Source: Shewanella fidelis ATCC BAA-318 | Lineage (GTDB): Bacteria > Pseudomonadota > Gammaproteobacteria > Enterobacterales > Shewanellaceae | DNA length: 64,000 nucleotides | Direction: 5' to 3' | NCBI RefSeq assembly: GCF_000518605.1 | Contig: NZ_JADX01000005.1 | Location: 62,001-126,000 of the forward strand | Shown: in pieces, positions 35,518 to 44,194 of the stretch | Position numbering within the stretch: the stretch's first letter is position 1 | Layout: every line of letters begins with the position of its first letter | Translations under genes and position numbers: made by a program | Notes under the pieces: generated by a model | What the model was told of the DNA's origin: nothing | What the model saw: the letters and a program-made list of their open reading frames with translations, nothing else | Database searches by the model: none

Positions 35518-36132
35518 TCAGCTTTTATAGAAAAAAACGACCAACATAAATATGATCACCACAAGGGTTGCAATATAAAGCTGTATTTTTAGTCCATCGT
35601 CATCATTTTTAAGCCTATCAGCATAAGTTCTAGATTTATGACAACCATGAATAATGGTACAATTGGTGATCTTATCACATTGAGTTTTAGTGATGGGGCA
35701 AACGCCCTCACTTATCTCTAATGTCTTATTATCAATCTCATTGTATTCTACTTCAATTTTGTCATCTGTCGTTTGCTCATTTTCTATATACTGTATTTTA
35801 TCTGAGAGCTCTATTGAATAACCAATAGAAGGTATGGTGTGAATATTTAAGTAAGGGTCGACTTTTTTTAGCTTCTCTCTTAGAGAACGAATAACAACAT
35901 TAAGTGAGCTACCTGTTACGTAGCGACCAGGCCACCCTGCTTCAATTAATGAGTTTCGGCGGATAGGGAAACCATGGTTATTAAGTAATATTTTTACGAT
36001 AAGGTACTCAGAACGAGAAAGTTTGATTTCTCCCTCTTTTTTTATAGTCGCATTATCGACATTAATATCCTCAATAATTAACATCATGGAAGAATCAATA
36101 ATTTTAAGTTGTAGATTGGAGCTGTAAGACAT
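35518..36132 (-). CDS. Second tail-anchored winged-helix regulator with a four-Cys segment
   Basis: A 204-aa protein. Winged-helix domain at about 12-112 (SRSEYLIVKILLNNHGFPIRRNSLIEAGWPGRYVTGSSLNVVIRSLREKL and IPSIGYSIEL), an acidic linker, then a cysteine cluster with the spacing C-x6-C-x5-C-x5-C (residues 145-164, VCPITKTQC...TNC...HGC) and one membrane helix at 183-202 with a two-residue tail. Paralogous in plan to the regulator at 31899-32465, but here the four cysteines lie on the cytoplasmic side before the helix, suggesting a metal- or redox-sensing element. It is transcribed away from the fimbrial operon, separated by 930 AT-rich bases. Confidence 0.75.
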   Translation of the reverse strand: MSYSSNLQLKIIDSSMMLIIEDINVDNATIKKEGEIKLSRSEYLIVKILLNNHGFPIRRNSLIEAGWPGRYVTGSSLNVVIRSLREKLKKVDPYLNIHTIPSIGYSIELSDKIQYIENEQTTDDKIEVEYNEIDNKTLEISEGVCPITKTQCDKITNCTIIHGCHKSRTYADRLKNDDDGLKIQLYIATLVVIIFMLVVFFYKS

Positions 36133-37063
36133 ATTAATAGTGCGTCCTTAATAAAGGTCTCTTTGTCGCTATAACACGTGATAGTTAGGTAGAGGGCTCT
36201 GTAGACGTACATAACGACTTTTGTTGCATATAGTGTTATAGTCTTGCGGTTTTTTGACAACGTAAAGTTTATTAATTGTGATTAATAAGTTGCCAATATT
36301 GGGTTATATTTATTAATAATATAATTAATAGCAAAGTCTTTGTTTTGTAAGTTGTTGCTTGATTTGTGTTTTTTTTTGTATTTGGGCGAATGCGAGTGTA
36401 GGCGTGTCCGTTTGTTAGTTATCTGTTTAAAAAGGGGGACGATACTAATAATTTAGCATATACCTCCACTACTTCCTGTTTATTGCCAGCTTTATCCTTG
36501 TGGTTTTACATTTTTTTAGATGCTTTTACATCAAATTGTATACCTCTTGAACGCTTCAGGGGGTGTTCTTCAGCTTTATCCGCCTGTTTTTATATGAATT
36601 ACTTATTGCTAAACCGGTTTGTTTGCCTCTGTTTTATTATTTGGGTGTTTTATTTGTTAAGTATTTTAATCGTGGTAAGTGTTTCTTTAATCTGAAATGA
36701 TTTTTTGTTAATTCATAACTGTTAATTTGATGTGGGATTTGAGTTGGCTACACAATAAGGCGTACAAAATTTGGTTTGTTAACTTTGGTTTTCTATTTGG
36801 TTCTTACTAACTTGCTTTTAAAGGCTTGAGAATACATCTCTCTTTAGTCGTACTGATATTTAGGTGAGGTAAGTTTAGTAGAAATGATTCAGTAGAATGC
36901 ATTTTTATAAGCAGGAATATTAATTCAGCTTGTGAAAATGAAAATAAGTAGCAGTAAATCAAAATTTTGTACGTGCTAACCCAACACACATTGATGCCGT
37001 ATATGTTTACTTTTTTTTGGTAAACAAAAAAGAGGAACAACGGCAAATAAAAAGGATTTCATA
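36133..37063. other. AT-rich non-coding region before the fimbrial operon
   Basis: About 930 bases, very AT-rich, no ORF with codon use I would trust (a 70-codon frame at 36483-36695 is not supported). It carries the promoter of the second regulator on the minus strand and presumably that of the fimbrial operon on the plus strand. A hairpin lies at 37004-37026. Confidence 0.6.
37004..37026 (+). promoter_or_regulatory. Hairpin in the leader of the pilin gene
   Basis: Perfect inverted repeat TGTTTAC / GTAAACA with a T-rich 9-base loop, 37 bases before the pilin start codon. In the mRNA leader it would be a stem, and as DNA it could be an operator. Confidence 0.4.
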
Positions 37064-37672
37064 ATGAAACTAAAACAACTAATTGTAAGTTTATCTCTGG
37101 CCTCTACATGTTTATTGAGCGCTAACGCTTCGGCTAATTCTGGAACGATTCACTTTGCGGGCTCTATTACAAATACTACTTGTGACATCCAAATTGCTAC
37201 AAATGGTGTAGTGTCATCTGATGGGATTGTTTATGTCGGTGATTATCTTAAGACAGATGTCGATTCTTATCTAGCAGGTTCTGCGGGGCCTTTTGGTGCT
37301 GCAGATACAACGGATCAGGGGCCACTAGATGTTTCGTTGATTCCAGATCCAGCTACTTGTTCTCCAGCCCTCGCAGCAACAGATCATTTTCTTTCAGGTG
37401 CTGATGTTACTTTAAGCGCTATGTACACAGATGCTGTTAACTCAAATGTTATCACTGACGGTAATACAGTTAATACGAATGTTGGTGTTCAGATTTTACT
37501 TGCTAATGGTGACGCCGTTTTGAATCAAGGCACTATCTCTCTTTTAGAAGGAGCTAACTTTGATGACGACACTGGCGAAGTAAAATTTATTGTTCAGCCA
37601 TATGCTGTTGCAGCAACTGTAAACCCAGGTCCTATCAAAGGAACTGCGAATTTTATTGTGGCGTACAAGTAG
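37064..37672 (+). CDS. Major fimbrial subunit (chaperone-usher pilin)
   Basis: A 202-aa pilin with a signal peptide (LSLASTCLLSANASA, cleavage near residue 24). The N-terminus of the mature chain, SGTIHFAGSITNTTCDIQ, matches the type 1 pilin pattern; Cys40 and Cys99 should form the family disulphide. The chain ends GTANFIVAYK, a short terminal strand. Alanine- and threonine-rich, with KDP-type aggregation-free surface. First gene of the operon pilin-usher-chaperone; ribosome site AAAAGGA precedes the ATG. Confidence 0.9.
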   Translation: MKLKQLIVSLSLASTCLLSANASANSGTIHFAGSITNTTCDIQIATNGVVSSDGIVYVGDYLKTDVDSYLAGSAGPFGAADTTDQGPLDVSLIPDPATCSPALAATDHFLSGADVTLSAMYTDAVNSNVITDGNTVNTNVGVQILLANGDAVLNQGTISLLEGANFDDDTGEVKFIVQPYAVAATVNPGPIKGTANFIVAYK

Positions 37673-37732
37673 GTCAAATTAAATCAGTATCTGTGTTTAA
37701 TACAGATACTGATTATTTGAAAGGTAGTCAGG

Positions 37733-40225
37733 ATGATTAAACTCTCTTCTACAATAATATGCGTGTTGGCGTTGCTTGGATATGGCTTTGCCATAGAGGA
37801 AGCCTATTCTGCAGAGCTGCGTGATGATTTAGAGTTAGATCGTGAAATTGAGTACGAACAAGAGGTGGAGTACGAACAGGAAGCTGAGTTTAATACTACG
37901 TTTATATTTGGTAGCGATAACGGGGTTGACCTTAAAGAGGTGCTAAAGCCGCTGACTGGGATATATGCGGTGCAGCTAAATAATGAGTCGTTGGGGAGTT
38001 ATTATCTTGTAGAAGAAAGTGGCAAATTGATGTTACCCACAGAGTTGACTGCTAAGTTTGCTTTAAGGGTTAAAAGTAAGCTGCTTGATGAACTGAGCAA
38101 AGGTGTTACTCCTGGTTACAGCGGTAGTTTGTACAATGTGCAAATGAGTAAACGAGGCGGTTTGTTATCACTTTGGGCAAATGAGCGTTATTTAGTTGAA
38201 AGTGCCGAAACCAACTTGCCGTTTAATACGGGTTTACCTGCTTTAAGAATGATGTATAACGCTAAAGTGGTGGGGTATAACCGTGACGGTGATGTTGAAC
38301 ATACTGCGCCATTCAATGGCAAGTTAATGTGGACGTTTGGGGATGATTACTTAATTAATGCCAGCATGTATTCCAGTGATCTATTTGACGAAAGTGTTAA
38401 GTTTGATCAGTTTTCTCTATCAAAGGTCTTACCCGGATTAGAATCTGAGCTTACCGCTGGTCAGCTCAACTTAAATGGGCAATATATTGAAGGTTTTGCC
38501 TTTAAAGGTGCCTCATTAAAGAGTGTTGATGGCTTAAAATCTCGACAACAACGCTATTATACTCCGCACATTAATGGGGTGGCGAATACCAATGCCACAG
38601 TTTATGTGTATCAAGGTGAAAGACTGTTGCAGACAAAGTCTGTTGCTGCCGGTCCATTTACTATTGATAACCTATCAGGTTTATCGAACCAAAGATTACG
38701 TATCGTGGTGCAAGAGCAAGACGGTACAGAGCAAATCAGTTATTTTGAAAATACCTTTGTACCAGGCCTATTAACCCCTGACGCTTATGATTATCAGATT
38801 AATTTGGGTATGTATGAGCCTCGTTCGGGCGTTAAAGACATTGACGCCTATTTTTTGCAAGCCGACTACGCTCAAGGTTTTACATGGGGTACACCATCAG
38901 TCGGAGCGCTGATTGCTGAAGATTATGCCAGTACCACAATAGGCTCGGCATTTTCCCTAGGTCAATTTGGTGCATTGGGAGCCAATATTTCGAGCTCTCT
39001 GTTTCAGAGCGACGAAAGCGGCTCAGAGTTAGGCCATAGTGTTAGTGTGACCTATTCAAAATACGTTAACCAAATGGCTAACTTGCAGTTGGCGGGTTAT
39101 CGCTACTCTACTGAAAACTATTTCAGTTTCTCAGAGGCGATGGAACACAAAGCCTATAATAATTATCGCGGCCAAAAAATTAAAAACCGCTATTTGGCCT
39201 CTTTTACTACTCGACTCCCTTATTTAGATAACAGTTTGTCGCTTAGCTTTAATAGCGATGAGTATTGGCATTCAAGTGAAAGAACGACCAATTATACTTT
39301 AGGTTATGGGGGGGATTTGTGGGGGATGAATTATTCGATCAGTGCATCGCGAACATTTAACCCTTCGGGTAGGGCCAATACCAATATTTTCCTTTCGATT
39401 AATATGCTGTTAAGTGATGTTTTTGATAAAGGTAGTGGCACTGCGTCTGCGCGGTACGATTCAAATGGTTCTCAAGAGAACGTCGGTGTTGGCTTTTCTC
39501 GCTCATTTGATCGCTTAAGTTATAGCGCTTCGGCAACTCATCAATTAGGCAGCGAGCAGCAGAATATTTCGGCAAGTGCTTTTTATACAGGCCGTTATGC
39601 GCAAAGCTATCTTTCAGGCTTTTATTCACCTGATATGAATTCATGGAGTGGTGGGCTTTCTGGCACCATAGTTAATGACGGTGAGAGTTTCGTGCTGGGT
39701 GCTAATATGGCGAGAACGCAAGCACTAGTAAAGGTTACTGGCGCATTAGGTGATGATGTTGAAATTAATGGCGTCACAGTTGATGGCAATGGCAAAGCGA
39801 TTGTTCCCTTGAACGGTAACTTTCAACCTCAGTCGTTGACGTTTATGCCTGCGGCGGGAGCACAAGCGCAAGGGAAGGGGCGGATTGAGTTAAGTCAGCA
39901 AACGGCCCGACTTCGTCCGTTAAGTGCTCGTTTATCTGGTGTTGAGCTCGAAGCTAATCGGATTTTATATTTAAAGGCAACCTTGTACGGGCAAAACCAA
40001 GAAACACTTGGTTTTGGTTCACACTTTGAATATGAAGGAGCTGAGTATTATGTGGGGGCTTATGGCGATATTTTCTTACCGATAAAGCTCATTGATATAG
40101 ATAGTCATTCTGTTGTGAGTTTTTCTAATAATAGTTGCCACTACAAATTTACTTTTAAACCAGAAGTTGAAGATTTTTTAGCTGGATTTGTTGATGCCGG
40201 AGAGTTGTTATGTGTTGTAAATTGA
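37733..40225 (+). CDS. Fimbrial outer-membrane usher
   Basis: An 830-aa usher of the FimD/PapC family that exports and assembles the pilin. Signal peptide 1-27; residues 28-52 form an acidic tandem EYEQEVEYEQEAEF, then the N-terminal domain (FNTTFIFG, GIYAVQLNNESLGSYYL). The barrel and plug follow, with typical GPFTIDNLSGLSNQRLRIVVQEQDGTEQ, SVTYSKYVNQMANLQLAGYRYST and the C-terminal domain ending at FVDAGELLCVVN with two late cysteines. It lies 60 bases after the pilin gene and overlaps the chaperone gene by 16 bases. Usher-before-chaperone order is uncommon. The acidic repeat is not a standard usher feature. Confidence 0.92.
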   Translation: MIKLSSTIICVLALLGYGFAIEEAYSAELRDDLELDREIEYEQEVEYEQEAEFNTTFIFGSDNGVDLKEVLKPLTGIYAVQLNNESLGSYYLVEESGKLMLPTELTAKFALRVKSKLLDELSKGVTPGYSGSLYNVQMSKRGGLLSLWANERYLVESAETNLPFNTGLPALRMMYNAKVVGYNRDGDVEHTAPFNGKLMWTFGDDYLINASMYSSDLFDESVKFDQFSLSKVLPGLESELTAGQLNLNGQYIEGFAFKGASLKSVDGLKSRQQRYYTPHINGVANTNATVYVYQGERLLQTKSVAAGPFTIDNLSGLSNQRLRIVVQEQDGTEQISYFENTFVPGLLTPDAYDYQINLGMYEPRSGVKDIDAYFLQADYAQGFTWGTPSVGALIAEDYASTTIGSAFSLGQFGALGANISSSLFQSDESGSELGHSVSVTYSKYVNQMANLQLAGYRYSTENYFSFSEAMEHKAYNNYRGQKIKNRYLASFTTRLPYLDNSLSLSFNSDEYWHSSERTTNYTLGYGGDLWGMNYSISASRTFNPSGRANTNIFLSINMLLSDVFDKGSGTASARYDSNGSQENVGVGFSRSFDRLSYSASATHQLGSEQQNISASAFYTGRYAQSYLSGFYSPDMNSWSGGLSGTIVNDGESFVLGANMARTQALVKVTGALGDDVEINGVTVDGNGKAIVPLNGNFQPQSLTFMPAAGAQAQGKGRIELSQQTARLRPLSARLSGVELEANRILYLKATLYGQNQETLGFGSHFEYEGAEYYVGAYGDIFLPIKLIDIDSHSVVSFSNNSCHYKFTFKPEVEDFLAGFVDAGELLCVVN

Positions 40226-40917
40226 AATCATTATTGATTTTTTTTAGTGTTTTTTTATTGTTATTTGCGGAGCAAGCCCATGCTGGATTTACTTTGGGGG
40301 GGACGCGTTTAATCGTTACGCCCCAAGATACTCAAATGATAAAAGTTACCAACCACGGTGACACTGCTTATGCTATGCAGGCGTGGGCTGAAACTCAAAG
40401 TGGAGATAATCCTGGGCATGCTTTGGTTATTTCTCCCTCATTCGCTAAGTTAGCTGGCGATAGTAGTCTTAATCTTAAGGTGATGAGTTTATCTGGTGGC
40501 GGTGACATGGAGCAATTGTATTACTTGAATGTGCAAGAGATCCCGCCGAAGGCTAAAAAGGGGGCTAATGCTATTGAAGCTAATCAAGTTGCTTTTGCTA
40601 TTCGTACAAAAATTAAGGTGTTTGTGCGGCCAGACTCTATTGCAGAGGAACGCCGCCATGCTGAAAAAGCGGTAACTGTTTCACTATCGGAGGATGGCAA
40701 GCAGCTGCATATTAATAATCCAACGCCTTTTTACTTTACTATTGATACCGCATCATTGGGTGGCAATATGTTACCAGTGTCAAAAACTGGTTTGGTCCCA
40801 CCAATGGCAAAAGAAGCTATTGATATTGGCGCTAACGCACTGGTAAATGAAGAGGTTGAAATTAACTTTATTGATGATTACGGCGCTAATCGATTGTATC
40901 GCTATTCTATCCAGTAA
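40210..40917 (+). CDS. Periplasmic fimbrial chaperone
   Basis: A 235-aa PapD/FimC-type chaperone that carries pilins to the usher. Signal peptide (LLIFFSVFLLLFAEQAHA), then the conserved strands GFTLGGTRLIVTPQDTQMIKVTNHG and YYLNVQEIPPKAK, with the invariant Arg33 and Lys136 (RTKIKVFVRP) that grip the subunit carboxylate. The C-terminal domain has two strands DDYGANRLYRYSIQ. Its ATG overlaps the end of the usher gene, consistent with coupling. A strong terminator follows. Confidence 0.92.
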   Translation: MCCKLKSLLIFFSVFLLLFAEQAHAGFTLGGTRLIVTPQDTQMIKVTNHGDTAYAMQAWAETQSGDNPGHALVISPSFAKLAGDSSLNLKVMSLSGGGDMEQLYYLNVQEIPPKAKKGANAIEANQVAFAIRTKIKVFVRPDSIAEERRHAEKAVTVSLSEDGKQLHINNPTPFYFTIDTASLGGNMLPVSKTGLVPPMAKEAIDIGANALVNEEVEINFIDDYGANRLYRYSIQ

Positions 40918-40945
40918 CAGGTCTATTAGAAGGGTTACAGGCAAT

Positions 40946-40977
40946 AAAAAAACGTGGGTTTTACTCACGTTTTTTTT
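40946..40977 (+). terminator. Terminator of the pilin-usher-chaperone operon
   Basis: A 10-bp stem AAAAAACGTG / CACGTTTTTT with a 9-base loop and a T run, 29 bases after the chaperone stop. Confidence 0.92.
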
Positions 40978-41495
40978 ATCCACCGCAAAACTTATATAAG
41001 GACTCTTTATTAATGTGTTTTCTGCTGTAAACCTCGTTTTGGGGAGGCGCGAAGTAATATTAATCTGCGACTCAACACTAACACTAACACTAGCATTGCA
41101 TGCTCTCTACGCCGACTATGATATTTTCAGTATCTGGTTAAATATAACCAGAAAAATTGATAGAAAACAGTTTATTAGTCATACATATTATTAGTCGTGA
41201 ACAAACATAGCTAACAAACTCCACATCGCTTCGTAATAACTCACTCAACAAATCAAGATTTAATCATTTTAGCTTTTTAGAGAACGCTATTATTTTGGTG
41301 CGTCTAATCTTAAATTATGCTCAATTTCTTAGTTTTTTGTTTTTAAAGATATCTTTAGCCCCGTATTAAAACTGTTAATAACATTTCATTTTTATTATGT
41401 GTTTTGTCAGATGTAAGCTTGATTTCAAGTTGAGACTTAACAGTTGTTTAGCTTTATTTAAAAGGGGCCACTAAAAAGAGGCCTAGGGACAGCAT
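40978..41495. other. Intergenic region between chaperone and second adhesin
   Basis: About 520 AT-rich bases. Just after the terminator there is AAGGACTCTTTATTAATG at 40998-41015, shaped like a ribosome site and start codon but giving only five codons before a stop; the same 15-base AAGGACTCTTTATTA precedes the lipoprotein gene at 34282. A hexamer AACACT is repeated three times at 41074-41091. No ORF is supported. Confidence 0.5.
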
Positions 41496-42593
41496 ATGGG
41501 AAATATGGGAATGATGAAATGGATTTGGTTCTTTTTGAAGGTGGGAGTTTTATTGATCGTTTATGTCGTGAATGCTAACGCAAGAGTAACGGGAGGACCG
41601 TATCGTTGCAGTGATGCAGGCCAAGACGCACACGTACAAGTGACAAAAAGCGACTTTTTACTATCTGATTTACCGCCCGTAGGTGGGGTTTTAACAACAA
41701 TTACGACATCAACTTTATCCGCTACTTGTGTAGATACTGGTGGTAATTATAAGTATTACATGACCACGGCGCATTATGCGACTGTTGCTCCGGGAGGGGA
41801 TCCTACAGTCTGTGTTATTCCTGAGTTCCCGGGAGTGGGTATGCGTGTATATAACCCTAATGGTAAACCTCTTCCTTGTGGGCAGAGCGTACCAGGCAGT
41901 TATACTAAACCGAGCACTAACACTGATCTACTCATTAAAGATCTTTATCGGTATTTTACCTCTTGGTCAGTCAGTTATGGTGACCAACCACTTGCTGATT
42001 TGGTGGTAATTGGAGAAATTAATCCAGGTACTTATTGGATTGAACGAGCGCAGAACCTGGCGGCGTTTGGTAAATATAGTGATGGTTCATCCCGTTGGAC
42101 GGCTCATGAACAGGCTGGTTACAAGCGCATTATTGATAGTGGTTGGGTATTTAAGGTGTCTGAAGGCTCCTGTAGTTTAAGACCGCTAAATGAAACCTTT
42201 GATTTAGGCCTATTAGAAAAGGAAGATAATGCGGCAATACAGCCATTTAGCATTTACCTTGATGGCTGCCCTAACAAAGAAGATGTTGAAGAGTTTAAAA
42301 CTAAAGCGACGTTAAGCTTTATTCCTAATAATGCTGAAGTAACTCTGGATGGACGTATTGGTAATTGTGACAGAGAGGAGTGTGCTGAAAATGTGTTTAT
42401 TAGGCTTAAAGATTGGCAAGGTAACTCTATTATTGCTGGAGAAGGTGCAGGCAGCGATTATGCGTTAAGCAATCAAGACTTTGTTAATCCAATGATCCCG
42501 TTTGAGTTTCAGTTTGATGCATTTATAGATACAGAGGCCGCGACAGGAGGTATCATTGATGTCAGTATTACCATATTGCTCAAGATAAAATAG
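41496..42593 (+). CDS. Two-domain fimbrial adhesin (second paralogue)
   Basis: A 365-aa exported protein: signal peptide (FFLKVGVLLIVYVVNANA), N-terminal lectin-like domain with paired cysteines (YRCSDAG..., ATCVDTGGNYKYY, VCVIPEFPGVGMRVYNPNGKPLPCG), and a C-terminal pilin-like domain (SCSLRPLNETFDLG, DGCPNKEDVEEFK, final strand IIDVSITILLKIK). The terminal strand is what would be donated to the preceding subunit or chaperone, as in tip adhesins such as FimH. It is the adhesin nearest the operon, but its own promoter is needed because of the terminator at 40946. Ribosome site AGGGACAG precedes the ATG. Confidence 0.85.
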   Translation: MGNMGMMKWIWFFLKVGVLLIVYVVNANARVTGGPYRCSDAGQDAHVQVTKSDFLLSDLPPVGGVLTTITTSTLSATCVDTGGNYKYYMTTAHYATVAPGGDPTVCVIPEFPGVGMRVYNPNGKPLPCGQSVPGSYTKPSTNTDLLIKDLYRYFTSWSVSYGDQPLADLVVIGEINPGTYWIERAQNLAAFGKYSDGSSRWTAHEQAGYKRIIDSGWVFKVSEGSCSLRPLNETFDLGLLEKEDNAAIQPFSIYLDGCPNKEDVEEFKTKATLSFIPNNAEVTLDGRIGNCDREECAENVFIRLKDWQGNSIIAGEGAGSDYALSNQDFVNPMIPFEFQFDAFIDTEAATGGIIDVSITILLKIK

Positions 42594-43344
42594 CATTGGG
42601 TGTTGAGCCCACTATAGGATAGATGCAGCTCTTGGCAAGAGGCTGAATAAAAAATATAGGGTAACCATGTTTTTACTCTTGAAAACACCAAGAATTATAT
42701 TAGTTCGCAAAGTTTCTTTAGCGTTCAATTCTTTAGTGCTCAACTCTTAAACAGGTAAAATGAGTTTCGCCCAGTAGTCAGGACTGTTTAATGTCTTTAC
42801 GATCGCATAAGCTTCACCAACTTGAGCATCATAATCTCGTATGCTTAGAGAGCCGCCCAACAAATTATTTGAAGCTAACCGTACCACTAAAAAGCATTAA
42901 AGGATCAGCTGGCACCTTTGAACCGTAATTAATCAAAGAAATATCAAACCTATTTGACGGAAGATTTATAAGTCGTCTACCCATAGTTTGGTTTGATGTC
43001 ATTCGCTACAAAATCAAATAAAATGGATCTTATATTGGTAAAGCAATTTAAACTATTTTGGCGTCAAACATCTAAGGTAAGAAAGACTGTTAGGTTTGTA
43101 GGTATCAGAGCAAGAGGGCGCACATGACTGGTTAAGCGTACTGGCTTAGCTCAAAAATCGAGGTGTGAAAGGGTGCCTTATCGATTTTATTGATGGCTTC
43201 AAGGGCTTCACCAGAAGCAATTGAGGCTATCTAGACCAAATACCGCGGTCAGCATTGTATCGTTCATCAAATGACTAACCCAATTAAGTAGGTTGCTTTT
43301 AAAAATCAAAAAGCCTTAATGAGTGTTTAGACGACTATATCGAG
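42594..43344. other. Decayed region with remnant coding sequence and transposase
   Basis: About 750 bases with no intact gene. At 42747-42900 the minus strand reads a 50-codon open stretch (LGGSLSIRDYDAQVGEAYAI, then KLILPV and stop) whose upstream part is in another frame, as if frameshifted; its family is unknown. From about 43100 the plus strand is an IS256-type transposase remnant. Both point to past insertions and decay. Confidence 0.6.
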
Positions 43345-43362
43345 CTATAAGCTTTGCTGGCG
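43100..43362 (+). pseudogene. IS256-family transposase remnant
   Basis: Translated across at least two frameshifts and several stops, the plus strand gives WLSVL...LKNRGVKGCLI, FIDGFKGF, then in the next frame PEAIEAI, QHCIVHQMTNPIK, VAFKNQKALMS and RRLYRA. These are consecutive pieces of the IS256 transposase core (DGLKGFPEAIE..., QHCIVH..). No terminal inverted repeats are visible, so only a fragment remains. It overlaps the 3' end of the EAL-like gene at 43345. Confidence 0.8.
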
Positions 43363-44091
43363 TGACACAGAATTATGAAGGAGCTCAAATTGAAAATACT
43401 CAAAAGGTAGTGATAACGCGAAATGAAAATCTTCATCGTTTTCTATTTTTTCTGCTATTAACTTAATGCCTAAGCTACTCACAAAATACAACCAGTCTAT
43501 AAAGCCTTTGTGGTCTTTCATTTTATTGACATGTTTCATATCTAACTTAACAAAATCATGTTTTGTATCATCTATAGTCACACAAGAGTCATATTGAAAG
43601 CTGCCCAATGCAATTAACACATTACTGTCTTTTACGCGATATTCCGCCTCAGTCGTATAATCACATAATTCAGCGCTTTCTTCTAATGTCGATCCATTAA
43701 GTTCAAGAACCAGTTCACTTTTTTTAGCTTTTAACACTTTGTTTAACTCAAGTAGACCAGCTATGATAAAGTTATCTAATAAGTACTTTCTTTCAAATTT
43801 TATAAAATAAAATTGTTTATCAAAGTCTTGAATTTGATTTATTTTACTGGCTAATTCAATCAACATTGAATTATATACAAAAGAAGAGAATGGCGAACCA
43901 TGATCATTTAACTCATGTTTACGTATCAGATCAAAGGGGTGGTTCAAAATTTCGACTGCAAAAAGTCTCTTATCACGCTTGATAATATTTCGCCCAATAT
44001 GAATATAATGACACTGTTCCCCCACTTTTATTTTATTATGAGGACAATATTCAGATTGATATCGACATTGTGTTTTAAAATAACATTCCAT
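43345..44091 (-). CDS. Degenerate EAL-domain protein with N-terminal Cys cluster
   Basis: A 248-aa protein that follows the EAL fold but lacks catalytic residues: LFAVEILN in place of EAL, FIKFERKYLLD (Asn lost), LVLELNG, LIALGSF where loop 6 should carry DDFG, and FVKLD (Lys kept), IAEKIENDEDF (Glu kept). It could still bind a nucleotide or a protein, like YdiV or FimK-type EAL relatives, but hydrolysis is unlikely. The first 27 residues hold cysteines at 3, 9, 16 and 27 (MECYFKTQC...EYCPH...EQCH), a possible metal or redox site; the segment KTQC also occurs in the second tail-anchored regulator. Its 3' end abuts transposase debris, and the stop is at 43345. Confidence 0.72.
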   Translation of the reverse strand: MECYFKTQCRYQSEYCPHNKIKVGEQCHYIHIGRNIIKRDKRLFAVEILNHPFDLIRKHELNDHGSPFSSFVYNSMLIELASKINQIQDFDKQFYFIKFERKYLLDNFIIAGLLELNKVLKAKKSELVLELNGSTLEESAELCDYTTEAEYRVKDSNVLIALGSFQYDSCVTIDDTKHDFVKLDMKHVNKMKDHKGFIDWLYFVSSLGIKLIAEKIENDEDFHFALSLPFEYFQFELLHNSVSRQQSL

Positions 44092-44194
44092 ATATAGTTA
44101 CTCGCTCCTTTTCTCTTCAACAGCATATGTTGTTAAAAATCGAGACTACAACAACCAACCTTATACTGATGACATGATAAATTAGTCTAAATAG

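Noticed and set aside
36483..36695. 70-codon plus-strand ORF in the AT-rich region before the pilin gene
   Set aside because: Hydrophobic, AT-driven composition with no ribosome site; reads like chance in a low-GC stretch.
37004..37026. Invertible promoter (fim switch-like) before the pilin
   Set aside because: Arms are only 7 bp around a 9-base loop; no recombinase gene of the FimB/FimE type is in the window.
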